A stretch of 64,000 nucleotides of DNA from Actinoallomurus spadix (GTDB lineage Bacteria > Actinomycetota > Actinomycetes > Streptosporangiales > Streptosporangiaceae), in NCBI RefSeq assembly GCF_024055725.1, contig NZ_JAMXMX010000011.1, positions 124,001 to 188,000 of the forward strand, read 5' to 3'. Shown here one piece after another: positions 53,794 to 60,783 of this stretch. The notes beneath the pieces were generated by a model. The model did no database searches, had not been told where the DNA came from, and saw nothing but the letters and a program-made list of their open reading frames with translations. A program made the translations under genes and the position numbers. Numbering within the stretch: position 1 is the stretch's first letter; each line of letters begins with the position of its first letter.

Positions 53794-55044
53794 TCAGCCG
53801 ATCCGGCGGTCACGGCCCGCGAGGAGGCCGGCGGCGAGCTGCAGCACCATGAGGACGACCATGAGCGCCAGCGGCGTCCGCCAGCCGCCGCTGTGCTGGT
53901 AGAGCACCCCGACGAGGATCGGCACCGGGATCGAGATGAGGTAGCCGGTGCTCTGCGCGAAGGCCGACAGCCGGGTCACCGTCGGGCCGTCATGGCCCCG
54001 CATCCCGATCATGGCCAGGGCCAGCGGGAAGGCGGTGTTGGACAGGCCGAGCAGCAGTGCCCACAGCCAGGCCGCGCCGGCCGGAGCGGCCCACAGCCCG
54101 GCGAATCCGGCCAGACCGCACACGGCGAGCCCCGCCGCCAGGCCGCTCTGGCTCCGCAGGCGGCCCGCGAGCGCGGACAGCGGATAGGCCAGGGGCACGC
54201 TGAGCAGGGAGGTGACCGCGAAGAGCAGGCCCGCGGCCTCCGCCGACAGCCCGGCGTCGCGGAACATCTGCGGCAGCCAGCCGATGATGACGTACGCGCC
54301 GCCGGCCTGCAGGCCGAAGAACACCGCGAGCGCCCAGGCGGTGGGGCTGCGGGAGATGCGCACACCGGGCGCGGCCTCCGGCGCGCCGAGTGCGAGGCCC
54401 GGCGCGGGAACGGCCGGCTCGCCGCGCCGCCGGCCGAGGAGGAACCAGGCGGGAACGGCGAGGACGGCGAGGACCGTCCAGGAGCCCAGACCGGCCTCCC
54501 ACCGCCCGCCGAGCGCCCGGGCCAGCGGGACCGTTCCGGCCGCGGCGGCGCAGGCGCCGACGTTGAGGGCCATGGAGTACACGCCGGTCATCGCGCCGAC
54601 CCGGTCGGGGAACCGCTGCTTGACCACCACCGGCAGCAGCACGTTCGTCACCGCGATGCCGGCCAGCGCGACGGCGCTGAGCACGATGAAGACGGCCGTA
54701 CCCGACGCGAAGGGCCGCACGACCTGGCCGAGCGTGAGCGCCACGGCCCCGATGGCGATGACCCCATCCGCGCCGTACCGGCGGGCCAGCCGTGGCGCCG
54801 CGAATCCGACGAGCGCGAAGCACACCTCAGGCAGTGAGGTGAGCAGCCCGGCGACGGTGCCGCTCATCCCGAGCGCGGAGCGCACCTCCTCGAGCACGGG
54901 TCCCAGGCTGGTGACGGCGGGGCGCAGGTTGAGCGCGGCGAGGACCAGGGCCACGATCGCCAGGCCGCGTCCGGGGAGCGGCGACGCGGCGAGGCCCTGC
55001 GACGGTTCGCCACAATGCGGACGAACCGCCTCATGATTCGACAT
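53794..55044 (-). CDS. MFS transporter (CynX/NimT type)
   Basis: A 416-residue permease with 12 predicted helices. The sequence ALNLRPAVTSLGPVLEEVRS and GMSGTVAGLLTSLPEVCFAL marks the CynX/NimT (cyanate/2-nitroimidazole) subfamily, as does the conserved NVLLPVVVKQRFPDRVGAMT. I chose the ATG at 55044; an earlier in-frame GTG would overlap the divergent regulator gene. It lies only 23 bp from the start of that gene, so both share one control region. Substrate unknown. Confidence 0.9.
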   Translation of the reverse strand: MSNHEAVRPHCGEPSQGLAASPLPGRGLAIVALVLAALNLRPAVTSLGPVLEEVRSALGMSGTVAGLLTSLPEVCFALVGFAAPRLARRYGADGVIAIGAVALTLGQVVRPFASGTAVFIVLSAVALAGIAVTNVLLPVVVKQRFPDRVGAMTGVYSMALNVGACAAAAGTVPLARALGGRWEAGLGSWTVLAVLAVPAWFLLGRRRGEPAVPAPGLALGAPEAAPGVRISRSPTAWALAVFFGLQAGGAYVIIGWLPQMFRDAGLSAEAAGLLFAVTSLLSVPLAYPLSALAGRLRSQSGLAAGLAVCGLAGFAGLWAAPAGAAWLWALLLGLSNTAFPLALAMIGMRGHDGPTVTRLSAFAQSTGYLISIPVPILVGVLYQHSGGWRTPLALMVVLMVLQLAAGLLAGRDRRIG

Positions 55045-55050
55045 AGCGCT

Positions 55051-55066
55051 AATCGTAGAATCATAG
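55051..55066. promoter_or_regulatory. Direct repeat in the 23-bp divergent control region
   Basis: AATCGTAG and AATCATAG are two adjacent 8-bp direct repeats filling most of the 23 bp between the MFS and GntR start codons. They may be the regulator's binding site. The tiny gap implies that at least one transcript is leaderless or starts within the other gene. Confidence 0.45.
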
Positions 55067-55067
55067 G

Positions 55068-55739
55068 ATGAATCTCGCACCAGTCCCCCGACGGGGCGCG
55101 CTCTCGGACGAGGTGATCGCCCGGCTGCGGCAGCAGATCACCTCCGGCGCCTGGCCGGTCGGTTCGCGCATCCCCACCGAACCGGAGCTGGTGGAGCAGC
55201 TGGGCGTCGCCCGCAACACCGTCCGGGAGGCCGTACGGGCGCTGGCGCACAACGGGATGCTGGACATCCGCCAGGGCTCCGGCACCTACGTCGTCGCGAC
55301 CAGCGAGCTGTCCGGCGTGATGCAGCGCCGCTTCGCCGAGGTCGGCGGGCGCGACGTCATCGAGGTACGGGGCGCCCTGGAGGCAGCCGCGGCGGGGATG
55401 GCCGCCCTACGGCGCACGGACGAGGACCTGCGGCGCCTCGACACGCTCCTGGCCCGGCGGGAGAAGGCCTGGGCGTCCGGCGACCGGGACGCCTTCGTCG
55501 ACGCGGACGCGGCCTTCCACCTGGCGGTCGTCGCCGCGTCCCACAACGAGGTGCTGGCCGAGCTGTACGCCGACCTCGGCCAGGTCATCCGGGACTCCCT
55601 GCGCGAGCACTTCGGCGCCGAACTCTCGCCCGAGGGCTACATGGACCACTCCCGCCTGCTCGACGCCATCCGGGCGGAGGACGCCGCCACGGCCACCGCC
55701 GAGGCCGCCTCCCACACCGCCCACCGCTCCGACCCCTGA
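55068..55739 (+). CDS. GntR/FadR-family transcriptional regulator
   Basis: A 223-residue regulator with an N-terminal winged helix (SDEVIARLRQQITSGAWPVG, IPTEPELVEQLGVARNTVRE, then LDIRQGSGTYV) and a C-terminal FCD ligand domain (RDVIEVRGALEAAAAGMAAL; DADAAFHLAVVAASHNEVLA). The Asp/His metal-ligand pattern of FCD proteins is partly visible. It is divergent from the MFS gene and probably represses it. The end (EAASHTAHRSDP) abuts directly on the remains of an epoxide hydrolase gene, so the last residues may have been altered by the same rearrangement. Confidence 0.92.
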   Translation: MNLAPVPRRGALSDEVIARLRQQITSGAWPVGSRIPTEPELVEQLGVARNTVREAVRALAHNGMLDIRQGSGTYVVATSELSGVMQRRFAEVGGRDVIEVRGALEAAAAGMAALRRTDEDLRRLDTLLARREKAWASGDRDAFVDADAAFHLAVVAASHNEVLAELYADLGQVIRDSLREHFGAELSPEGYMDHSRLLDAIRAEDAATATAEAASHTAHRSDP

Positions 55740-55743
55740 CCCC

Positions 55744-56135
55744 GGCTACCTGCGCGAGCTCGTCACGTAGCCACGGGCAGCATCTCGACGAAGCTGCTCG
55801 GCCAGCCGTGCGTCAGGACCAGCGGGAGCGGTTCCGGCCCGCCCTCGGGGCGCACGCCGCGTACGTGCACGAAGTGGACCCGCCGGCCGGCGACCTCGGC
55901 GAGGTGGTGGGGGAAGGAGTTCAGCGCCGTCCCGGCGGCGCGCCAGTCGAACGCGTCAGCCCAGTCGGCGCCTCGCCGACCCGGCCGCGTACGGCGGTGA
56001 CCCCGCCGACGCCTTCGACGTCGTGATCCCCTCGCTGCCCGGCTTCCTGTTCTCCGAACTCCCGGACGGCCCCTACACCCGCAGGTGACCGCCGACCTGC
56101 GCGCCTTCTTCCGCCCCCTGCGGACCGGGACCTGA
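55744..56135 (+). pseudogene. Epoxide hydrolase remnant with inverted segment
   Basis: Pieces of one epoxide hydrolase (EHN plus alpha/beta hydrolase family) are present in two orientations. On the plus strand, GYLRELV (55744-55764) is the end of the first part. Then from about 55763 to 55974 the minus strand reads [29 protein letters not shown] and [20 protein letters not shown], the next part of the same domain. Then from 55976 the plus strand resumes with [20 protein letters not shown] and [15 protein letters not shown], and after a large deletion and frame change ends [16 protein letters not shown]. Restoring the inverted block gives a collinear but internally deleted gene. It cannot encode an active enzyme. 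Confidence 0.75.
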
Positions 56136-56148
56136 CACCCCGCCGCCG

Positions 56149-57116
56149 TCATCGGGGCGCCTGGGCGCGGATGAGGACCTCGCCGGCGGCGGTGCGGTCG
56201 TAGAGAACGGCTCGTCCGGCGCGCCTGCGCCGGACGAGCCGGGCGTCCAGCAGGATCCGCAGGTGGCGGCCGACCGAGCCGAGTCCCTGTCCGGTCAGGG
56301 CGACCAGCTGTGTCGTGGTCTTGGGGGTGTCCAGGAGGACGAGGACCCGCGCCCGAGCGGGTCCGAGCAGCGCCCCCAACGCGTCGGGCACCGGGACCGG
56401 CTCCAGGTCGGCCAGCACGCCGGAGCACGGGTAGATCACGGCATGGCGCTCGGACCTCCGGGAGACCCAGCCGACGCCGGGCGTGACCGGGACGAACAGC
56501 AGCCGCGTCCCGAACAGGTCCTGGGGGGGCGATCCTGCCGGTTGATCTGCAGGCGGCCCTCCCCCAGCCAGCGCATCCCCGGGCGCATCGCGTCGAAGGC
56601 GGCGGCCCATCCGGCCCGGCCGAGCTGTGCGGTCCGCGCGACGACGTCGGCCTCGATGACGCGCCGGCGCCGGGCCCAGTCCGGCCGGACCAGCTCCGTC
56701 CACGACCACTCGAGCAGGTCCGCGAAACGCCCGGCCAGGTCCGTCCGGCGGAGTTTCGCCGGGACGGGGCCCTGGAGCGCCACCTCGAGATCTCGCTGGA
56801 CCTGGTCGGCGGGCGCCTGACGGATCGGTACCAGTTCGTCGTGGAAGGCCGAATGCGCGGCGCCGGAGGGCGGGGGGACCACGAAGTCGGCGATCCAGCC
56901 GGGGCGCAGCGCCGACCGCACCAGCAGCGCGGTGACCGGGTCGGCGGCCAGGTGGGCCCGGTAGGCGGGCAGATGCGCGTCGAGCCACGCCCGCTCGCCA
57001 GGGTGCGCGGCCTCGTTCTTGTGCAGGGAGAGGAGGCTCGCGGTGGTCTCGGCCAGCGCCGAGACGACGAACCGGCTCTCCGCCAGCGTGTCCGTGCCGA
57101 GCCGCCACCAGCCCAC
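56149..57116 (-). pseudogene. ArsR-type regulator with frameshift
   Basis: The N-terminal part (GWWRLGTDTLAESRFVVSAL to MRWLGEGRLQINRQDRP, about 57116-56530) is the DUF5937-like domain of large ArsR-family regulators. It loses its frame in a run of seven C (56523-56529 on the minus strand); the true continuation PQDLFGTRLLFVPVTPGVGW, then HAVIYPCSGVLADLEPVPVP, and the winged helix TPKTTTQLVALTGQGLGSVG lie in the next frame to 56149. One added C restores an intact protein of about 322 residues. It may be a real mutation, a phase-variable tract or a sequencing slip. It is divergent from an MFS gene and has an operator-like repeat at its start. Confidence 0.75.
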
Positions 57117-57136
57117 GTTTCGCCTCCCCGCGAAAC
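57117..57136. promoter_or_regulatory. Operator candidate between ArsR-type gene and MFS gene
   Basis: GTTTCGC and GCGAAAC are perfect 7-bp arms around a 6-nt centre, directly at the start codon of the regulator and 40 nt before the MFS ATG. The symmetry suits an ArsR dimer. Confidence 0.6.
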
Positions 57137-57175
57137 ATTAACGGGCCCAGCCCGCCGGGCGTGAGACTCCCGATC

Positions 57176-58375
57176 ATGCCGACCACCTACCGAGGGCTCT
57201 TCCGCACGCCCGAGTTCGCTCCGCTGTTCGCGACCGCGTCGATCCAGGTCGCCGCGTCCACGGTGAGCGGCCTGGCCCTGGGCACGCTCGTCTACGCGGC
57301 GACGCGCTCCCCGCTGTTGTCCGCGCTCAGCATGTTCGGCCCGTCACTGGCCCAGGTGATCGGGGCGACGGCGCTGCTGTCGGCGGCCGACCGGCTGCCG
57401 CCCCGCGCCGCGACGACGGGCCTGGCGCTGGCCTTCGGGGCGGGCACCGCCGTCCTGGCCGTCCCGGGCCTGCCGCTGTGGGCCGTCTTCGCCGTGATCA
57501 TGCTGCTGGGGCTGGTGGGTTCGGTGGGCGGCGGGGTCCGGTACGGGCTGCTCAGCGAGATCGTCCCCGGTGAGGGCTACCTGCTCGGCCGTTCGGTGCT
57601 GAACATGTCGGTCGGGACCATGCAGATCTGCGGGTACGCCGTGGGCGGCGGGCTGGTGACGGCCCTGTCCCCGCGCGGCACGCTGCTGACCGGCGCCGCC
57701 CTGTACCTCGTCACGGCGGCCGTCGCCCGGTCCGGCCTCACCGCCCGCCCGCCACGGGCGGCGGGGCGACCGTCGATCACCGCGACGTGGCGGACGAACG
57801 CGCGGCTGTGGTCCTCGCCGCCCCGCCGGTACGTCTACCTCGCCCTGTGGGTGCCGAACGGCCTGATCGTCGGCTGCGAGTCGCTGTTCGTCCCGTACGC
57901 GCCGCGGCACGCGGGACTGCTGTTCGCGTTCGCGGCCGGGGGGATGCTGCTCGGTGACACGCTGACCGGCCGGTTCGTTCCGCCGGGGTGGCGGCGGCGG
58001 CTCGACGCGCCGCTGCGCCTGCTGCTCGCCGCCCCGTACCTCGTCTTCGCCGCGCACCCCGGCCTCGGCGTCGCCGTGGCCGCGGTCGCGCTCGCCTCCA
58101 TCGGATACTCGGCCACCCTGCTGCTGCAGGACCGCCTCATGGCCCTGACGCCGAAGGACGTCCACGGGCAGGCGCTGGGCCTGCACTCCGCCGGCATGCT
58201 CACCCTGCAGGGCGTCGGCGCTGCCCTCGCCGGAGCGGTCGCCCAGCACGTCTCCCCCGCGACGGCGATGGCCGTGATGGCGGTGGCCTCCGTGACGGTG
58301 ACGATCCTGCTCGCCCCCGGGCTGCGCCGTGAGCCGACGCCCGTATCGGAGGGCTCTCCGGAGCCGGTCGCCTGA
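57176..58375 (+). CDS. MFS transporter
   Basis: A 399-residue permease with about 12 helices. It begins TYRGLFRTPEFAPLFATASI, typical of MFS proteins paired with DUF5937-type ArsR regulators in actinomycetes; later LSEIVPGEGYLLGRSVLNMS and ALTPKDVHGQALGLHSAGML are conserved. I chose the ATG at 57176 over a GTG five codons earlier. The transporter is probably a drug or metabolite exporter. Its proposed repressor, on the other side of the operator, is frameshifted, so expression may be unregulated. Confidence 0.9.
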   Translation: MPTTYRGLFRTPEFAPLFATASIQVAASTVSGLALGTLVYAATRSPLLSALSMFGPSLAQVIGATALLSAADRLPPRAATTGLALAFGAGTAVLAVPGLPLWAVFAVIMLLGLVGSVGGGVRYGLLSEIVPGEGYLLGRSVLNMSVGTMQICGYAVGGGLVTALSPRGTLLTGAALYLVTAAVARSGLTARPPRAAGRPSITATWRTNARLWSSPPRRYVYLALWVPNGLIVGCESLFVPYAPRHAGLLFAFAAGGMLLGDTLTGRFVPPGWRRRLDAPLRLLLAAPYLVFAAHPGLGVAVAAVALASIGYSATLLLQDRLMALTPKDVHGQALGLHSAGMLTLQGVGAALAGAVAQHVSPATAMAVMAVASVTVTILLAPGLRREPTPVSEGSPEPVA

Positions 58376-58440
58376 CGCCGGCATGGCGGCTCCCGGCGCG
58401 GGCATGGACGACTCCGCCCGGGACGGCGGAGGATGGTGCG

Positions 58441-59391
58441 ATGAGCGGAGACGGCGAGCAGCGGGACGGGGTGGCGCTGACCAACCTGGACCAGCCCCTC
58501 TTCGAGGGGGCGGACGCGACCAAGCGGGAGCTGGTGGACTACCTCGACGCGGTCGCCGACCGGATCATCCCGCACCTGCGGGAACGTCCGCTGTCGGTGA
58601 TCCGGGCACTGCGCGGCCAGCGGCCGTTCATGCAGAAAAACCTCCCGAAGTACGCCCCGTCGTGGATCCCGTCCGTCCGGGTGTGGGCGGAGGCGTCCCA
58701 TCGCGAGGTGACGTACGCGGTCTGCGACGACCGCCGGACGCTGCTGTGGTTCGCCAACCAGCGCGCCGTCGAGTACCACCCGGCGCTCCTGCGCGGCGAT
58801 CAGGTCACCCACCTCGTGCTCGACCTCGACCCGCCGGACGCCGGGGCGTTCGGCCTCGCCGTGCGCGCGGCCCGCCTCGTCCGCGAGGTCCTCACGGACG
58901 CCGGCCTCACCGGCGTGGTCAAGACCAGCGGCGCCAAGGGCGTTCACGTGTTCGTCCCGGTCGACGGGCGGGTGACCGCGGAGGAGGCCGCCGCGGCGAC
59001 CCGGGCGATCGGGGCGCGCGCCGAACGCCTGGACCCGGCCCTCGCCACCACGGCCTTCATCCGGGAGGACCGCGGCGGGAAGGTGTTCATCGACTCGACC
59101 CGCGCGGGCGGCGCGACCGTGGTGGCCGTCTACAGCCCGCGCGTACGGCCGGGGGTGCCCGTCTCGTTCCCCGTCGCGTGGGAGGACCTGGACGAGGTGA
59201 CGCCGGCGGACTTCACCATGCGGACCGCGCCCCGCCTGCTCGCCGACGGCGACCCGTGGTCCGCGTGGATGCCCGCTCCGCAGCCGCTCGATCCAGGCCT
59301 GGTCGCCGAGGGCCGTACGATCCCGGTCGCCCGGGTCCAGGCGATGCACGAGGGAAAGCGCCGGGCCCGCGCCCGCCGTTCCGGCGCGTGA
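58441..59391 (+). CDS. Stand-alone LigD-type primase-polymerase (NHEJ)
   Basis: A 316-residue archaeo-eukaryotic primase-like polymerase, equal to the polymerase domain of LigD. The metal motif is HLVLDLDPPDAGAFGLAVRA near residue 126 (DxD), SGAKGVHVFVPVDG is the SGxKGxH motif, and FIDSTRAGGATVVAVYSPRV with PVSFPVAWEDLDEVTPADFT matches later conserved parts. LigD polymerases fill gaps with ribonucleotides during non-homologous end joining with Ku. No ku or ligase gene lies in the window. The ATG at 58441 follows a GGAGGATGGTGCG site. The C-terminal end has been partly duplicated downstream. Confidence 0.92.
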   Translation: MSGDGEQRDGVALTNLDQPLFEGADATKRELVDYLDAVADRIIPHLRERPLSVIRALRGQRPFMQKNLPKYAPSWIPSVRVWAEASHREVTYAVCDDRRTLLWFANQRAVEYHPALLRGDQVTHLVLDLDPPDAGAFGLAVRAARLVREVLTDAGLTGVVKTSGAKGVHVFVPVDGRVTAEEAAAATRAIGARAERLDPALATTAFIREDRGGKVFIDSTRAGGATVVAVYSPRVRPGVPVSFPVAWEDLDEVTPADFTMRTAPRLLADGDPWSAWMPAPQPLDPGLVAEGRTIPVARVQAMHEGKRRARARRSGA

Positions 59392-59464
59392 CCGCCGCCC
59401 GCCAGGCCGGTAGCGCTGTGCCCCGGGCCCGGCGTTCCGGCGCCTGACGGCCGCCCGCCGGGCC
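59361..59464 (+). repeat. Imperfect tandem duplication of the LigD-pol gene end
   Basis: The 48-nt sequence at 59361-59408, which encodes the end of the gene and its stop, recurs as a 42-nt copy at 59423-59464 with a 6-nt deletion and a few changes. Both copies contain RRSGA plus stop in the same phase of the repeat. Confidence 0.7.
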
Positions 59465-59475
59465 AGACTGGGTCC

Positions 59476-60171
59476 ATGAGTGATGCCGACCAGCCGTACG
59501 GTGACCCGTCCGCCGGGGACTCCGGTGTTCCGTCCTCCCTCGACCGGGTTCTCGCGGACGTCGCCGCCGAACGCGCGGCGCAGGACGCGATGTGGGGGGT
59601 GCAGGACCTCCCCGACGGTACCGGGACCGAGCACGTGGCGGCGGCCGACGCCGCCAAGCGCGACTGCCGGGAGGCGTGGGCCGGCGCCCGGCTGACCTGG
59701 CGGCACATCCTCGCCGAGGAGTTCTGCGAGGCGCTGGCGGAGGACGACCCGCAGGCCCTGCGCACGGAGCTGATCCAGACCGCCGCCGTCGCGGTGAAGT
59801 GGGTGCAGGCGATCGACCGTCGTGAGGGAGGCCTGACCCACCGGACCCCGGACGGGCCGGGCCGGCTGGAGAAGCTCGTACGGGACCGGGTGCCGGATCT
59901 CATCCGCGCCGACGGCCGCGACCCGGACGTGCGGGCCGCCGGGGACGGGGAGTACCTCATGCTGCTGCGGGCGAAGCTGTACGAGGAGGCCGGGGAGTTC
60001 GCGGCGTCCGGAGACGCCGAGGAGCTCGCCGACCTCCTGGAAGTGGTCTACGCCCTCGCCGCCGCGCGCGGCGTCACGGCCGGCGAGCTGGAGCGGCTCC
60101 GTGCCGCCAAGGCCGCCCGCAACGGGGCGTTCGAGCGGCGTCACGTGCTCCGCCGTCCCGAGCGACGCTGA
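59476..60171 (+). CDS. MazG-like/phosphoribosyl-ATP pyrophosphohydrolase fusion protein
   Basis: A 231-residue protein in two parts. Residues about 20-115 (DRVLADVAAERAAQDAMWGV, then RLTWRHILAEEFCEALAEDD and LIQTAAVAVKWVQAIDR) look like a helical nucleotide-associated domain seen in phage and streptomycete proteins. Residues about 130-231 (KLVRDRVPDLIRADGRDPDV, LLRAKLYEEAGEFAASGDAE, ELADLLEVVYALAAARGV) form a MazG/HisE-like pyrophosphohydrolase with ExxE and ExxD metal motifs. It may hydrolyse a nucleoside triphosphate or a damaged nucleotide. Lying after a DNA-repair polymerase, nucleotide-pool cleaning is a reasonable guess. Confidence 0.75.
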   Translation: MSDADQPYGDPSAGDSGVPSSLDRVLADVAAERAAQDAMWGVQDLPDGTGTEHVAAADAAKRDCREAWAGARLTWRHILAEEFCEALAEDDPQALRTELIQTAAVAVKWVQAIDRREGGLTHRTPDGPGRLEKLVRDRVPDLIRADGRDPDVRAAGDGEYLMLLRAKLYEEAGEFAASGDAEELADLLEVVYALAAARGVTAGELERLRAAKAARNGAFERRHVLRRPERR

Positions 60172-60180
60172 GGGCGCCGT

Positions 60181-60678
60181 TCAGTCGCCCTCGTCCCGGT
60201 GCCGGTCGTCCTCGGCGAGCTCGTCGACCGCGACGGCGACGGCGAGGACGAGCGGGACGTCGGGGTGGTCCACCTCGATGCCGTACGTGTCGCGGATGCG
60301 GAACCACTTGCGGGAGGTCTGCGCGACGACGCCCTGGTCGGACTCGATCCGGTAGTTCTTCTCGATGAGGTCGCCGGTCGCGGTCCACTCCTGCCCGTCG
60401 GCGAGCTCGACCACCATCTTGTGGCGGAGCGGGCTGAACAGCTTCTTGTGCACCTTCGCGACGGTATCCCCGTCGCGTTCGACGAGCATGGTGTCGCGGA
60501 TGCTGACCATCTTCTTGCGGATGACGGCGAGGACCTCCCCGCCCGGCCCCTTCAGCTCGAACGTCTGGCGCAGCCGCAGCGCCTTACCGTCGACGAGGAA
60601 CACGCGGTCGCCCGCCTCGTCCTCGATCCAGAAGTCGTCGCCGATGCTGAACATGCGTTCGCGCATCATGAACTTCAC
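60181..60678 (-). CDS. LURP-one-related family protein
   Basis: A 165-residue LOR protein, close to the standard bacterial form: MKFMMRERMFSIGDDFWIED, VFLVDGKALRLRQTFELKGP, VRKKMVSIRDT-like turn (IRKKMVSIRDTMLVERDGD), KHKKLFSPLRHKM-like strand and IEKNYRIESDQGVVAQTSRK. It forms a 12-stranded barrel around a central helix with no known ligand. The Asp/Glu-rich end is variable. A distant paralogue is at 20527-21126. The ATG at 60678 follows GGAGGCACC. It converges with the MazG-like gene with 9 bp between stops. Confidence 0.88.
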   Translation of the reverse strand: MKFMMRERMFSIGDDFWIEDEAGDRVFLVDGKALRLRQTFELKGPGGEVLAVIRKKMVSIRDTMLVERDGDTVAKVHKKLFSPLRHKMVVELADGQEWTATGDLIEKNYRIESDQGVVAQTSRKWFRIRDTYGIEVDHPDVPLVLAVAVAVDELAEDDRHRDEGD

Positions 60679-60783
60679 GGTGCCTCCTCGGTCGGTCCCT
60701 CGCCGGGAGGATCCCCGCCTCGCTGCCGGTCACTCACTCGGAATCGGGTGGCTTTTCCGGTGATACGCCCGGAGAATGGGCCC

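Noticed and set aside
56523-56529. Programmed ribosomal frameshifting in the ArsR-type gene
   Set aside because: A run of C is not a recognised slippery signal here and no stimulatory structure is evident; mutation, phase variation or a sequencing slip is simpler.
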